From contig NC_018708.1 in the NCBI RefSeq assembly GCF_000302535.1, forward strand, positions 2,728,001 to 2,792,000: a DNA stretch of 64,000 bases. Reading direction: 5' to 3'. Under the pieces are notes generated by a model. The model did not search any database, had not been told where the DNA came from, and saw nothing but the letters and a program-made list of their open reading frames with translations. Source of the stretch: Acidovorax sp. KKS102. Its GTDB lineage: Bacteria; Pseudomonadota; Gammaproteobacteria; Burkholderiales; Burkholderiaceae_C. Shown piece after piece: positions 52,575-62,124 of the stretch (position 1 is the first letter of the stretch; each line of letters starts with the position of its first letter). Made by a program: the position numbers and the translations under genes.

Positions 52575-53285
52575 ATGACAGACCTGCCCACCCACATCCT
52601 CATCGTCGAAGACGAAGCCGATATCCGCCGCTTTGTGCGCCTGACGCTGGAGACCGAAGGCCACACCGTGCACGAGGCCGCCACCCTGCAGCGCGGCCTG
52701 ATCGAGGCCGGCACCCGCCGCCCCGACCTGGTGGTGCTGGATCTGGGCCTGCCCGATGGCGACGGCGTCGATTTGATCCGCGACCTGCGCACCTGGTCGG
52801 CCATGCCCATCATCGTGCTCTCGGCCCGCAGCGCCGAAGCCAGCAAGATCGCGGCGCTGGACGCTGGGGCCGACGACTACCTGGTCAAACCCTTTGGTTC
52901 GGGCGAACTGATGGCCCGCGTACGCGCGCAACTGCGGCGCAGCCAAAGGGCATCCGGCGCCGACGCCACACCCGTCATCCAGTTCGGCCCCATCACCGTG
53001 GACCTGGCCCGCCGCACGGTGGAGCGCAGCGCAGGTAGCGATGGCAGCGAAGCCCTGCATCTCACGCCCATCGAATACAAGCTGCTTACCTACCTGGCCT
53101 CCCAGCCCGACCGCGTCATCACCCACGCCCAGTTGCTCAAGGCCGTGTGGGGCCCAGGCCATGCGGAAGACACGCACTACGTGCGCGTGCACATGGCCAA
53201 CCTGCGCAAGAAGGTGGAGGACAACGCCTCGATGCCCCGGCATTTGCGAACCGAGGCGGGCATTGGGTACCGGTTCGTACCCTGA
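52575..53285 (+). CDS. kdpE: Response regulator KdpE
   Basis: 236 residues, OmpR/PhoB class. Receiver with Asp56 (VVLDLGLPDGDG) and Lys in LVKPFGSGEL; C-terminal winged helix (LTPIEYKLLTYLASQPDRVITHAQLLKAVWG ... HYVRVHMANLRKKVE). Activates kdpFABC in partnership with KdpD, 21 bp upstream. Only 7 bp separate its stop from that of the convergent WYL regulator. Confidence 0.95.
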   Translation: MTDLPTHILIVEDEADIRRFVRLTLETEGHTVHEAATLQRGLIEAGTRRPDLVVLDLGLPDGDGVDLIRDLRTWSAMPIIVLSARSAEASKIAALDAGADDYLVKPFGSGELMARVRAQLRRSQRASGADATPVIQFGPITVDLARRTVERSAGSDGSEALHLTPIEYKLLTYLASQPDRVITHAQLLKAVWGPGHAEDTHYVRVHMANLRKKVEDNASMPRHLRTEAGIGYRFVP

Positions 53286-53292
53286 CGCCAAC

Positions 53293-54258
53293 TCACGAAC
53301 TGCGTGCACCAGTGCAACGCAACGCCCGCTCCCCCGCCACGCGCAGCCGCTGCTGCAGTGACGCGGGCGCCAGCACCTCAAACTCCACGTCCAGCGCCAT
53401 CAACCAGAACACCAGGGCATCGCTGGCGGCACATTCCAGCAGGCACTGCTGCCCATCGGCCAGCGTGGTGATCACACCGGCCGACTGCGGAATGCGCCGC
53501 GCCATTTCTGCGTAGGGCGCGTGCAGCACCACCCGCGCCTGGTCGGGGTGCGGCGCCACGGTGATGGAGCGCGTTACGTAGGCCTTGAGGTCGCCGCCGT
53601 CCGGCCCGGGGCGCGGCACAAAATGCGCGCCGACTTCGGGCTTTGCCACCATGCGGTCGATGCGGAAGGTGCGCCAGTCGCCCCGGTCGCAGTCCCACGC
53701 CACCAGGTACCAGCGCATGCCGGTGTGCACCACGCCCTGTGGCTCCACCGAGCGCTGGGTGGCACGCCCCTTGCCATCTTCGTACGAAAAAATGAGCCGC
53801 AATTGGTCGCAACATGCAGATGCCAGCGTAGCCAGCAGCGAGGCCTCCACCACCGGCCCGGGGCGGTCCAGCGGCAAGATGGTGGAGCGCAACGCGTCCA
53901 CCTGCTCACGCAACCGCAGGGGCATGGCCTGCTCCAGTTTCACCAAGGCACGCAAGGCGGGCTCTTCAATGCCGCCCACGGCACCCGCAGTGGCGGTGCG
54001 CAGCGCAATCGACACGGCCAGGGCTTCTTCATCGTCCAGCAGCAGCGGGGGCAGCGCCTGTCCGGCCCGAAACGCATAGCCGCCCGCCACACCGCTGCTG
54101 GCCTGCACTGGGTAGCCCAGCTGCCGCAGGCGGTCGATATCCCTGCGCAGCGTGCGCGGGTGCACTTCCAGCCGCTCGGCCAGCTCGGGGCCCATCCAGT
54201 GGCTGCGGGTTTGCAGCAGGGACAGCAGGCGCAACAGGCGTGTGGACGAGGTGAGCAT
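53293..54258 (-). CDS. WYL-domain transcriptional regulator (YafY-like)
   Basis: 321 residues. N-terminal winged helix (TSSTRLLRLLSLLQTRSHWMGPELAERLEVHPRTLRRDIDRLRQLGYPV, 2-52), then SGVAGGYAF, and a WYL domain whose signature appears as GMRWYLVAWD with R.F..DRM. These proteins sense small ligands and regulate divergent genes. ATG at 54258 is chosen: the frame extends 14 codons earlier but into the dyad region. Likely regulates the divergent glutathione transferase. Confidence 0.9.
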   Translation of the reverse strand: MLTSSTRLLRLLSLLQTRSHWMGPELAERLEVHPRTLRRDIDRLRQLGYPVQASSGVAGGYAFRAGQALPPLLLDDEEALAVSIALRTATAGAVGGIEEPALRALVKLEQAMPLRLREQVDALRSTILPLDRPGPVVEASLLATLASACCDQLRLIFSYEDGKGRATQRSVEPQGVVHTGMRWYLVAWDCDRGDWRTFRIDRMVAKPEVGAHFVPRPGPDGGDLKAYVTRSITVAPHPDQARVVLHAPYAEMARRIPQSAGVITTLADGQQCLLECAASDALVFWLMALDVEFEVLAPASLQQRLRVAGERALRCTGARSS

Positions 54259-54263
54259 GCCGC

Positions 54264-54314
54264 CACTGTACGTCGAATCGAGGACCGAAATTGTCCGCAA
54301 TGGTTCTTACAGTG
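54264..54314. promoter_or_regulatory. Concentric dyad between the WYL regulator and GST
   Basis: CACTGTA (54264-54270) and TACAGTG (54308-54314) form an outer inverted repeat; GGAC (54282-54285) and GTCC (54293-54296) an inner one. Both share the centre 54289, as expected for one symmetric protein-binding site. Confidence 0.55.
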
Positions 54315-54352
54315 ACTCCACCTTTTCTTCCACCACTTGCAAGGAGTTCTTC

Positions 54353-54961
54353 ATGTCCATCGTCCTGTACTGGCACCCCATGTCCAGCGCCACCCCCATC
54401 GGCTGCGCGCTTACCGAACTGGGTGTGCCGCATGAGCGCATCAAGATCGACATCCGCACCGGCGAACAGCGCCGCCCCGAATATCTAGCCCTGAACCCCA
54501 ACGGCAAGGTCCCCACGCTGACGGTGGACGGTGCGCCCATGTTCGAGGCCCTGGCCATCCACCTGTGGTTGGGCCACCGTTTTGGCGTGGAGCGCGGCCT
54601 GTGGCCCGCTGGCGGCACGCCCGAGGCGTTACAGGCGCTGTCGTGGTGCACGTGGTCGTACGTGACCTATGGCGCGCTGGTGGGGCGCCTGCATGTGGCC
54701 ACCCAGGGCGAAGCGGTGTGGCGCAACACCGCCCAGGCAGAGGCCGTTCTGCGTCAGCTGAGCGAGTTGCTGGCCCTGCTGGACGCACGGCTGGCCCAGC
54801 AACCCTGGATGCTGGGGGCCCACTACTCGTTGGTGGATCTGGTGGCGGGCTCAGTAGTGGGCTATAGCCAGTACCTGGGTGCCCCTGTCAACGCACATCC
54901 GCATGTGCAAGCGTGGCTGGCCCGGGTGCAGGCGCGCCCGGCGATGCAGATCGAGGCCTAA
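54353..54961 (+). CDS. Glutathione S-transferase family protein
   Basis: 202 residues. N-terminal thioredoxin fold: LYWHPMSSATPIGCALTELGVPHE, ALNPNGKVPTLTVDGAPMFE (cis-Pro site) and AIHLWLG; C-terminal all-alpha domain with PWMLGAHYSLVDLVAGSV, the GST motif II position. Conjugation or peroxidase substrate unknown. AAGGAG lies 7 nt before the ATG at 54353. Divergent from a WYL regulator, a pairing that implies inducible expression. Confidence 0.9.
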   Translation: MSIVLYWHPMSSATPIGCALTELGVPHERIKIDIRTGEQRRPEYLALNPNGKVPTLTVDGAPMFEALAIHLWLGHRFGVERGLWPAGGTPEALQALSWCTWSYVTYGALVGRLHVATQGEAVWRNTAQAEAVLRQLSELLALLDARLAQQPWMLGAHYSLVDLVAGSVVGYSQYLGAPVNAHPHVQAWLARVQARPAMQIEA

Positions 54962-54965
54962 GAGC

Positions 54966-55116
54966 CTGAGAGTCTTTTCGCCATGCCCGCCTTGCACGCC
55001 AAAAACCCCCGGCTCTTCGTTGCAAATGCTCGCCATAGCCCGAGCTATGGCTGTGCTTTGCGCCTCGATCCGAGGCGTTTTCGCGCGCCTTTCGGGCTTG
55101 GCGAAAAGACTCTCAG
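54966..55116. repeat. Large palindromic element A (151 bp)
   Basis: Perfect 17-bp end arms CTGAGAGTCTTTTCGCC (54966-54982) and its complement (55100-55116), imperfect pairing inward, and a central stem GCCATAGC-CCGA-GCTATGGC. The core GCAAATGCTCGC...GTGCTTTGCGCC is shared with the element at 62125-62286. Lies between GST and rng, which converge here, so it may act as a two-way terminator. Confidence 0.75.
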
Positions 55117-55147
55117 CCTCTGAGCGCGCGGTCAATCAAGAATGCTG

Positions 55148-56638
55148 TTACAGCAGCACGATGTCGTACTGCTCTTGCCCCATCGCGCTTTCTGCCTGCA
55201 GCGAGATGGGTTTCTTGATGAAGTCGGAGAGCCCGGCCAGGTGCTGGCTTTCCTCGTCCAGGAACAACTCCACCACCCGGGCCGAGGCCACCACCCGAAA
55301 CTCACGCGGGTTGAACTGGCGCGCTTCGCGCAGGATCTCGCGCAGGATGTCGTAGCACACGCTGCGCGCGGTCTTCACGCTGCCTTTGCCCTGGCACACC
55401 TCACAGGGTTCGCACAGCATGTGGGCCAATGATTCGCGGGTGCGCTTGCGCGTCATCTCCACCAGGCCCAGTTGCGAGAAGGTGCCAGACGACATGGTCT
55501 TGACCCGGTCGCGGGCGAGTTGCTTTTTGAACTCCGACAGCACGGCCTGCTGGTGGTCGTCGCGCACCATGTCGATGAAGTCCACGATGATGATGCCGCC
55601 CAGGTTGCGCAGGCGCAGCTGGCGCGCAATAGCCTGCGCGGCCTCCAGGTTGGTCTTGAAGATGGTGTCGTCAAAATTGCGGGCACCCACGTAGCCGCCG
55701 GTGTTTACGTCGATGGTGGTCAGCGCCTCGGTCTGGTCCACGATGAGGTAGCCGCCCGACTTCAGATCGACCCTGCGGCCCAGGGCCTTGGCCACCTCTT
55801 CGTCGATGGAGTACAGGTCAAAAATGGGGCGCTCGCCCTTGTAGTGCTGCAGCTTGCCGGCGGCGGCGGGCATGAACTCCTGCCCGAAAGCGCGCAGACG
55901 CTGGAACTGCTCCATCGAGTCGATGCGGATGGTCTGCGTGTGGTCACCCACCAGGTCGCGCAGCACGCGCTGCAGCAGGTCCAGGTCCTGGTGCAGCAGC
56001 GACATGGCGGGCAGCTTGAGCGATGCCTCCTTGATGCGCGCCCAGGTCTTGCGCAGGTAGGCAATGTCTTCGGCCAGCTCGGCATCGGTGGAATCTTCGC
56101 CATTGGTGCGCAGGATGAAGCCGCCGCCCCCACCCGTGGACTTGTCGCCCACCAGCGCCTGCAGCCGCGCGCGCAGCGCATCGCGCTCCGCAGGCGGGAT
56201 TTTTTGCGACACGCCCACATGGTCGTCCTGCGGCAAAAACACCAGCAGGCGACCGGCAATGCTGATCTGCGTGGACAGTCGCGCGCCCTTGGTGCCGATA
56301 GGATCCTTGATGACCTGCACCATGAGCGCCTGGCCTTCGAATACCTGCTTTTCGATGGGCACCTGCGGCTCGTTCTTGCGGGCGAATGCGGGCGGTTCGC
56401 CATCGGGCTGGCGCTGCCACACATCGGCCACATGCAAAAAGGCCGCGCGCTCCAGGCCAATATCGATGAAGGCCGACTGCATGCCTGGCAGCACGCGCGA
56501 GACCTTGCCCAGGTAGACGTTGCCCACCAGGCCACGTTCCAAAGTGCGCTCCACATGCAGCTCCTGCACGGCGCCGTGCTCGACGATGGCCACACGGGTT
56601 TCCTGGGGCGACCAGTTGATCAGGATGTCTTGTTGCAT
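55148..56638 (-). CDS. rng: Ribonuclease G
   Basis: 496 residues. N-terminal S1 domain (GLVGNVYLGKVSRVLPGMQSAFIDIGLERAAFLHVAD), catalytic DNase I-like site with the metal aspartates in TTIDVNTGGYVGARNF and IIVDFIDM, and the zinc link CEPCEVCQGKG. Processes rRNA 5' ends and mRNA. Length excludes RNase E, which has a long C-terminal tail. Downstream neighbour order rsfS-rlmH-maf-rng is conserved. Confidence 0.95.
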   Translation of the reverse strand: MQQDILINWSPQETRVAIVEHGAVQELHVERTLERGLVGNVYLGKVSRVLPGMQSAFIDIGLERAAFLHVADVWQRQPDGEPPAFARKNEPQVPIEKQVFEGQALMVQVIKDPIGTKGARLSTQISIAGRLLVFLPQDDHVGVSQKIPPAERDALRARLQALVGDKSTGGGGGFILRTNGEDSTDAELAEDIAYLRKTWARIKEASLKLPAMSLLHQDLDLLQRVLRDLVGDHTQTIRIDSMEQFQRLRAFGQEFMPAAAGKLQHYKGERPIFDLYSIDEEVAKALGRRVDLKSGGYLIVDQTEALTTIDVNTGGYVGARNFDDTIFKTNLEAAQAIARQLRLRNLGGIIIVDFIDMVRDDHQQAVLSEFKKQLARDRVKTMSSGTFSQLGLVEMTRKRTRESLAHMLCEPCEVCQGKGSVKTARSVCYDILREILREARQFNPREFRVVASARVVELFLDEESQHLAGLSDFIKKPISLQAESAMGQEQYDIVLL

Positions 56639-56662
56639 GGCTCTGGAACCTGTTGTTCTTGC

Positions 56663-57277
56663 TTATAGGGGGAAGCCTGCGGCACGGAGCAGCTGTGCGG
56701 TCTCGTACATCGGCAGCCCCATGATGCCCGAATAGCTGCCCGCCAGGTGTTCCACATACGCCGCCGCCCTGCCCTGGATGCCGTAGGCACCCGCCTTGCC
56801 CAGCGGCTCGCCCGTGGCCACATACGCATCGATCTGCGCCGGGGTCATGGCAGAGAAGGTGACGCGCGACACTGACAGGGCCGTCAGCCGCTTGGCCCCC
56901 ACCTGCAGCGCCACGCCAGTGAGCACCCGGTGCTCGTGGCCCGCCAGCTCGGCCAGCATGCGCGCAGCATGGGCTGCATCGTCAGGCTTGCCGTAGATAG
57001 TGCGGCCCAGGGCCACAGTGGTGTCGGAGCACAGGATGGGCGCCTCTGGCAACTGGCGCCGCGCGCGCCGAGCTACGGCCGCATCAAGCTTGAGCGCGGT
57101 CACGCGCTCCACATAGGCCGTGGGCGCCTCGCCGGGCAGCACCATCTCGATGGCCTCGGCATCTTCGGGCTCATCGCCGTCCACATTGGGCAGCAGCAGC
57201 TCGTGCCGCACGCCCAGCTGTTCAAGCAACTGGCGACGGCGTGGGCTCTGGGAGGCAAGGTAGATGAAGTCGGGCAT
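56663..57277 (-). CDS. maf: Maf-family nucleoside triphosphate pyrophosphatase
   Basis: 204 residues. Maf signatures: LASQSPRRRQLLEQLG (7-22), ILCSDTTVALGR (with the catalytic Asp), GKPDDAAHAARML and EPLGKAGAYGIQG. Hydrolyses non-canonical or pyrimidine NTPs; the position next to rng resembles YhdE (dTTP/UTP-active). 24 bp before rng on the same strand. Confidence 0.92.
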   Translation of the reverse strand: MPDFIYLASQSPRRRQLLEQLGVRHELLLPNVDGDEPEDAEAIEMVLPGEAPTAYVERVTALKLDAAVARRARRQLPEAPILCSDTTVALGRTIYGKPDDAAHAARMLAELAGHEHRVLTGVALQVGAKRLTALSVSRVTFSAMTPAQIDAYVATGEPLGKAGAYGIQGRAAAYVEHLAGSYSGIMGLPMYETAQLLRAAGFPL

Positions 57278-57292
57278 GAACGGATTTTTAAT

Positions 57293-57342
57293 AAAAATCG
57301 GCTCTAGCGCTCATTCATCAAGCGCTAGCAGCTATGAAAACA
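57293..57342. repeat. Short palindromic element, copy 9
   Basis: AATAAAAATCGGCTCTAGCG region: GGCTCTAGCGCT, CATTCATCAAGCGCTAGCAG, CTATGAAAA. TAGCGCT and AGCGCTA form a near-perfect hairpin. Sits between rlmH and maf, splitting a usually tight gene order. Confidence 0.75.
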
Positions 57343-57377
57343 GGAGTAACACAGACCAGCATCACAAAGGGCCTGCT

Positions 57378-57845
57378 TCATTCACGATGGTAGGGATGCC
57401 CGGCATTCACCGACCAGGCGCGGTACAGCTGCTCGATCAGCAGCACGCGCACCATGGCGTGCGGCAGGGTCAGGTCCGACAGGCGAATCCGCTCGTGCGC
57501 CGCCTGCCGGAAAGCGGGGTCCAGCCCATCGGGGCCGCCGATGACCAGCGCCACATCGTCACCGCCCAGCTGCCAGCCCTTGAGCCGTTCGGCCAGGGCC
57601 TTGGTGGTGAGGTTGGTGCCGCGCTCGTCCAGTGCCACCACGCGCGTGCCGCGCGGAATGGCGGCCTCGATGCGCTCGCGCTCCGCGGCGTAGAGCGTCT
57701 CCAGCGTCTTGGAGCCGCGAGGCTCGGTCTTGACGGCCTTGAGTTCGACCTTGAGTTCAGGCGGGAAACGTTTGGCGTAATCGTCGTACGCGGTCTGCGC
57801 CCAGTCGGGCACCCGCTGCCCTACCGCCACGATCAGCAGCTTCAT
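57378..57845 (-). CDS. rlmH: 23S rRNA pseudouridine-1915 N3-methyltransferase
   Basis: 155 residues. SPOUT methyltransferase: [33 protein letters not shown], the SAM loop [12 protein letters not shown] and [34 protein letters not shown] at the C-terminus, which is nearly invariant in RlmH. Methylates helix 69 on the ribosome. Follows rsfS as in most bacteria. Confidence 0.96.
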   Translation of the reverse strand: MKLLIVAVGQRVPDWAQTAYDDYAKRFPPELKVELKAVKTEPRGSKTLETLYAAERERIEAAIPRGTRVVALDERGTNLTTKALAERLKGWQLGGDDVALVIGGPDGLDPAFRQAAHERIRLSDLTLPHAMVRVLLIEQLYRAWSVNAGHPYHRE

Positions 57846-57926
57846 GGATCAATCTGGATGCGTGTGAGAGAGGCCGCTGCAGAACGCCCATAGTGAGCAC
57901 AGTGAGCGCGCGGCAGCGGAGCTGGA

Positions 57927-58787
57927 TCAGCCCTTGCTGCGAGCAGGCGCCTTCTTGGCCGCCGGCTTGGAGACCGATGCGGAAGCTGGCTTGGCGGCTG
58001 CGCGTGCAAGGGACTTGGCTGCCGGCGACTTCTTGGCAGCGGGCTTCTTGGCGCCAGCGGGCTTGACCACCACGGTCTTGACGGGGGTCTTGGTGGCGGG
58101 CTTCTTGGCGGCTACTGCGCCCGTGGTCTTGCTGGCTGGCTTGGTGGCGCCGGTCTTGGAGGCAGACTTTGCGGGTGCTGCCTTGGCCGCAGTTTTTGCT
58201 TCAGGCTTCGGCGCTGTTTTGGCTGCAGTCTTCGCAGCGGTCTTGGCGACCGCCTTGACGGTGGCCTTGCCAGAACGGGCGGCCACGGTGGACATGGCGG
58301 CCTTCTTGGCGGGCGCCTTGCCTGCGGCCTTGGCGTCCGACTTGGCAGCCTTCTGGGCCGACTTCTTCTCAGCCAGTTCGGTGGCGGCACTGGACTGGGG
58401 CTTGGCGGCGCCCAGCTTCAGGCGCACTGGGGTGTCGCCCCACAGTTCTTCCAGGCGGTAGTACTGACGGATGGCGGGCTGCATGATGTGCGCCACGGCC
58501 GGGCCGCAGTCCACGATGATCCATTCACCGTTGTCCTCGCCTTCGATGCGGGGCTTGCTGAACCCGGCTTCCTTCACTGCATCGCGCACGCTGGCAGCCA
58601 GGGCCTTGGTCTGGCGGTTGGAGGTGCCCGATGCCACGATCACCCGTTCAAACAGCGGCGAGAGATGCTCGGTGTTGAAGACCTGGATGTCTTGCGCCTT
58701 GACGTCTTCCAGGCCATCAACGATGGCGCGCTGGAGTTTGGTGACGTCTTTTTTGGCGGCGGTTTCCGATTTGGTGGAGGTGGTCAT
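57927..58787 (-). CDS. rsfS: Ribosome silencing factor with long Lys/Ala-rich tail
   Basis: 286 residues against about 105-130 for normal RsfS. Residues 15-130 are the Iojap/RsfS domain (LQRAIVDGLEDVKAQDIQVF, VIVASGTSNRQTKALAASV, GEWIIVDCGPAVAHIMQPAIRQYYRLEELWGD), which binds uL14 and blocks subunit joining. Residues 140-286 are Ala/Lys/Pro/Thr repeats (KAAAK- and KTAAKTAAKTA-type), histone-H1-like. The tail may tether to RNA or ribosomes. Upstream nadD, common in this cluster, is absent. Confidence 0.93.
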   Translation of the reverse strand: MTTSTKSETAAKKDVTKLQRAIVDGLEDVKAQDIQVFNTEHLSPLFERVIVASGTSNRQTKALAASVRDAVKEAGFSKPRIEGEDNGEWIIVDCGPAVAHIMQPAIRQYYRLEELWGDTPVRLKLGAAKPQSSAATELAEKKSAQKAAKSDAKAAGKAPAKKAAMSTVAARSGKATVKAVAKTAAKTAAKTAPKPEAKTAAKAAPAKSASKTGATKPASKTTGAVAAKKPATKTPVKTVVVKPAGAKKPAAKKSPAAKSLARAAAKPASASVSKPAAKKAPARSKG

Positions 58788-58906
58788 CAGGCGGTGATTA
58801 GAGAGGGAATGGAATCAATATAGCGTGCAACGCAGCGCACAGCCAGCGGGCTGAGCCTTGGGTGTTGCGCGGGTGTTGTGCTGGGACGCTGCAGCAGTGT
58901 GAGGTG

Positions 58907-58960
58907 TTTTTGGCCTCTGGCGCTCATGTGAAAAGCGCGGGCAGCTATTGAAATTATAGC
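58907..58960. repeat. Short palindromic element, copy 10
   Basis: TTTTGGCCTCTGGCGCTCAT, GTGAAAAGCGCGGGCAGCTA, TTGAAATTATAGC. Lies in the 193-bp gap between hemF and rsfS. Confidence 0.7.
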
Positions 58961-58980
58961 TTTTGCGCTTTTCACGGCTT

Positions 58981-59952
58981 TTAGGACGCAGGGACAGCGC
59001 CCTCCGCAAGCCAGTTGCGCCGCACCAAAAAGCGCTGCGTGAGCTCGGCTTCGGCCGAATCGGCCGCATCAAAGCGCTGGTAGGACCACGACACCAGCGG
59101 CGGCATCGACAACAGGATGGACTCGGTGCGCCCGCCCGACTGCAGGCCAAAGTGCGTGCCCCGATCCCACACCAGGTTGAACTCGACATAGCGCCCCCGG
59201 CGGTAGAGCTGGAAGTCGCGTTCGCGCTCGCCATAGGCCATGCCCTGGCGCTTCTCGACGATGGGCAGGTAGGCGCTCAGGAACGCGTCGCCCACCGACT
59301 GCGTCATCGCCAGGCTTTGTTCAAAGCCCAGTTCCGAGAAGTCGTCGTAGAACACGCCGCCCACGCCGCGCTGCTCGCTGCGGTGCTTGAGATAGAAATA
59401 TTCATCGCACCACTGCTTGAAGCGCGGGTACTTGTCGTCGCCAAAGGCGCTGAGCGCATCGCGGCAAGTGCGGTGAAAGTGCACCGCGTCTTCTTCAAAT
59501 CCGTAGTACGGCGTGAGGTCCATGCCGCCGCCAAACCAGCAGGTCGGCGCCTGACCGGGGTGGCCGGCGGCGATCATGCGCACGTTCATGTGCACCGTGG
59601 GCACATACGGGTTGCGCGGGTGGAACACCAGCGACACGCCCATGGCCTCGAACGGCGCACCCGCCAGCTCGGGCCGGTGCTGCGTGGCCGAGGGCGGCAG
59701 CTGCGGGCCGCGCACATGGCTGAAGCCACAGCCCGCGCGCTCGAACACGCGGCCGCCTTCCATGATCTTGGTGATGCCGTCGCCTTGCAGCGGCTCGCCG
59801 GGTGGCTTGCTCCAGGCATCGGCCAGAAAGCGGGCGCCGCCCTCGCCTTCCACGGATTCCAGCGCGTCGGTGATGCGCGCCTGCAGGCCCACCAAGTAAG
59901 CGCGCACGCGGGCCACCGTGTCGGCGGCGTTAAGGCTTTGCGCGTCTGCCAT
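58981..59952 (-). CDS. hemF: Coproporphyrinogen III oxidase, aerobic
   Basis: 323 residues. HemF signatures: [65 protein letters not shown] and [34 protein letters not shown]. Oxygen-dependent decarboxylation to protoporphyrinogen IX in haem synthesis. Start overlaps the purD stop by one base (TGATG), so the two are coupled. Confidence 0.96.
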   Translation of the reverse strand: MADAQSLNAADTVARVRAYLVGLQARITDALESVEGEGGARFLADAWSKPPGEPLQGDGITKIMEGGRVFERAGCGFSHVRGPQLPPSATQHRPELAGAPFEAMGVSLVFHPRNPYVPTVHMNVRMIAAGHPGQAPTCWFGGGMDLTPYYGFEEDAVHFHRTCRDALSAFGDDKYPRFKQWCDEYFYLKHRSEQRGVGGVFYDDFSELGFEQSLAMTQSVGDAFLSAYLPIVEKRQGMAYGERERDFQLYRRGRYVEFNLVWDRGTHFGLQSGGRTESILLSMPPLVSWSYQRFDAADSAEAELTQRFLVRRNWLAEGAVPAS

Positions 59953-61232
59953 CAGCTTTTCAGGGCACGGAAGCCGATGTCGCGGCGGTACTGCGCGCCA
60001 TCAAACTGGATGCCACGTGCCACGTCGTACGCACGTTGCTGCGCCTGCTTAACGCTGTCGGCCAGCACCGTCACGCACAGCACCCGGCCACCCGTCACGC
60101 TGACCACGCCGTCTTTCAGCTGCGTACCCGCATGGAACACCACGGCATCGTCCGCCTCAGCCGGCAGGCCGGTGATGGGGTCACCCTTGCGCGGATTTTC
60201 CGGGTAGCCATGGGCTGCCATGACCACGCCCAGCGCGGTGCGGCGGTCCCATTGCAGTTCCATCTGGTCGAGCTTGCCGTCGGCGGCAGCGGCCATCACG
60301 TCGCTGAAGTCGCTCTTCAGGCGCATCAGGATGGGCTGTGTTTCGGGGTCGCCCATGCGGCAGTTGAATTCGAGCGTCTTGGGCTGGCCCTTGGCATCGA
60401 TCATCAGCCCTGCGTACAGGAAGCCGGTGTAAGGAATGCCGTCCTTTTCCATGCCACGGATCGTAGGCAGGATGATCTCGCGCATGGCGCGGGCATGCAC
60501 ATCGGCCGTGACCACGGGCGCGGGCGAGTAGGCGCCCATGCCGCCGGTGTTGGGGCCTTCGTCGCCGTCCTTCAGGCGCTTGTGATCCTGACTGGTGGCC
60601 AGGGCCAGCACGTTCTTGCCGTCGCACAGCACGATGAAGCTGGCTTCTTCGCCTTCGAGGAACTCCTCGATCACCACGCGCGCGCCGCCTTCGTTGTGCG
60701 TCACGCCATATTTGTTGTCCACCAGCATGAAGTCCACGGCGTCGTGAGCCTCTTGCAGCGTCATCGCCACCACCACGCCCTTGCCCGCGGCCAGGCCGTC
60801 GGCCTTGATGACGATGGGCGCGCCCAGGCGGTCCACAAAAGCGTGAGCCGCAGCAGGATCGGTGAAGGTGTCGTAGTCGGCCGTGGGGATGCCATGGCGG
60901 CGCATGAAGGCCTTGCTGAACGCCTTGGAGCTTTCCAGCTGGGCTGCCGCCTTGGTGGGGCCGAAGATGCGCAGGCCGTGGGCGCGGAACTCATCGACCA
61001 CACCGGCCGCCAGTGGCGCCTCGGGGCCCACCACCGTCAGCGCGATCTTCTCGGCCTGGGCCCAGGTGCGCAGTTCGCGCACGTCGGAGATCGCCACGTT
61101 TTCGAGCTTGGGGTTCAGGGCCGTGCCACCGTTGCCGGGTGCAACATACACCTTGGTCACCTTGGGGGACTGGCTCAGTTTCCACGCCATCGCGTGTTCA
61201 CGGCCGCCGCCACCAATCACAAGTACTTTCAT
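59952..61232 (-). CDS. purD: Phosphoribosylamine-glycine ligase
   Basis: 426 residues. ATP-grasp enzyme of purine synthesis. Motifs: [97 protein letters not shown] and [13 protein letters not shown]. 113 bp after yebC on the same strand, followed by hemF. Confidence 0.96.
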   Translation of the reverse strand: MKVLVIGGGGREHAMAWKLSQSPKVTKVYVAPGNGGTALNPKLENVAISDVRELRTWAQAEKIALTVVGPEAPLAAGVVDEFRAHGLRIFGPTKAAAQLESSKAFSKAFMRRHGIPTADYDTFTDPAAAHAFVDRLGAPIVIKADGLAAGKGVVVAMTLQEAHDAVDFMLVDNKYGVTHNEGGARVVIEEFLEGEEASFIVLCDGKNVLALATSQDHKRLKDGDEGPNTGGMGAYSPAPVVTADVHARAMREIILPTIRGMEKDGIPYTGFLYAGLMIDAKGQPKTLEFNCRMGDPETQPILMRLKSDFSDVMAAAADGKLDQMELQWDRRTALGVVMAAHGYPENPRKGDPITGLPAEADDAVVFHAGTQLKDGVVSVTGGRVLCVTVLADSVKQAQQRAYDVARGIQFDGAQYRRDIGFRALKS

Positions 61233-61345
61233 AGGAACCTTTGGTGAACCCGGCCCAGAGCGCTGCGCTGCTGGGTGGGGTTCGGGGGAATATCAGTCGG
61301 AAAACAGGTCAGGGCAAGAAAAAGCGGTGATCAACGGGTGCAAAG

Positions 61346-62065
61346 TCACAGCGCCGCGTTGTGGTAGACCTCCTGGGTGTCGTCCAGGTCTTCCAGTACG
61401 TCCAGCAGCTTTTGCATCTTGGCGGCGTCTTCGCCGGTCAGCTCGATGGTGTTTTCAGGCCGCATGGTCACGCCCGCCACTTCGGCCGTCAGGCCAGCGG
61501 CCTCCAGCGCGTTTTTCACGGCTTCAAAGTCGGCCGGGGCAGTCAGCACCTCCACCGCGCCGTCTTCGTCGGTCACCACGTCTTCGGCGCCCGCCTCCAG
61601 CGCCACTTCCATCACCTTGTCTTCGCTGGTGCCGGGGGCAAAAATCAGCTGGCCACAGTGCTTGAACTGGAAGACCACCGAGCCTTCGGTGCCCATGTTG
61701 CCACCATGTTTGCTGAACGCGTGGCGCACTTCGGCCACGGTGCGCACACGGTTGTCGGTCATGGTGTCGATCATGATGGCCGCGCCGCCAATGCCGTAGC
61801 CTTCGTAGCGAATTTCTTCGTAGGTCAGGCCTTCGGCGTTACCCGTGGCCTTGTCGATGTTGTACTTGATGCGGTCGGCGGGCATGTTGGCCGCCTTGGC
61901 CTTGTCCACCGCCAGGCGCAGGCGGGGGTTGGCAGACAGGTCACCGCCACCGGCACGGGCGGCTACAGTGATTTCACGAATGATGCGGGTCCAGATCTTG
62001 CCGCGTTTTTCATCCTGGCGCCCTTTGCGGTGCTGGATATTCGCCCATTTGCTGTGTCCTGCCAC
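61346..62065 (-). CDS. yebC: YebC/PmpR-family regulatory protein
   Basis: 239 residues. [36 protein letters not shown] is the invariant YebC N-terminus; [23 protein letters not shown] and [14 protein letters not shown] follow. Acts as a translation factor or regulator; in recent work YebC proteins help ribosomes with proline stretches. Starts at GTG (62065) with AGGAC upstream. Confidence 0.94.
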   Translation of the reverse strand: MAGHSKWANIQHRKGRQDEKRGKIWTRIIREITVAARAGGGDLSANPRLRLAVDKAKAANMPADRIKYNIDKATGNAEGLTYEEIRYEGYGIGGAAIMIDTMTDNRVRTVAEVRHAFSKHGGNMGTEGSVVFQFKHCGQLIFAPGTSEDKVMEVALEAGAEDVVTDEDGAVEVLTAPADFEAVKNALEAAGLTAEVAGVTMRPENTIELTGEDAAKMQKLLDVLEDLDDTQEVYHNAAL

Positions 62066-62124
62066 GAGAAGTCCTTTTGTATTGATTTAATCTAGTCGGT
62101 GGATTTTACTTTTTGCTGAACACA

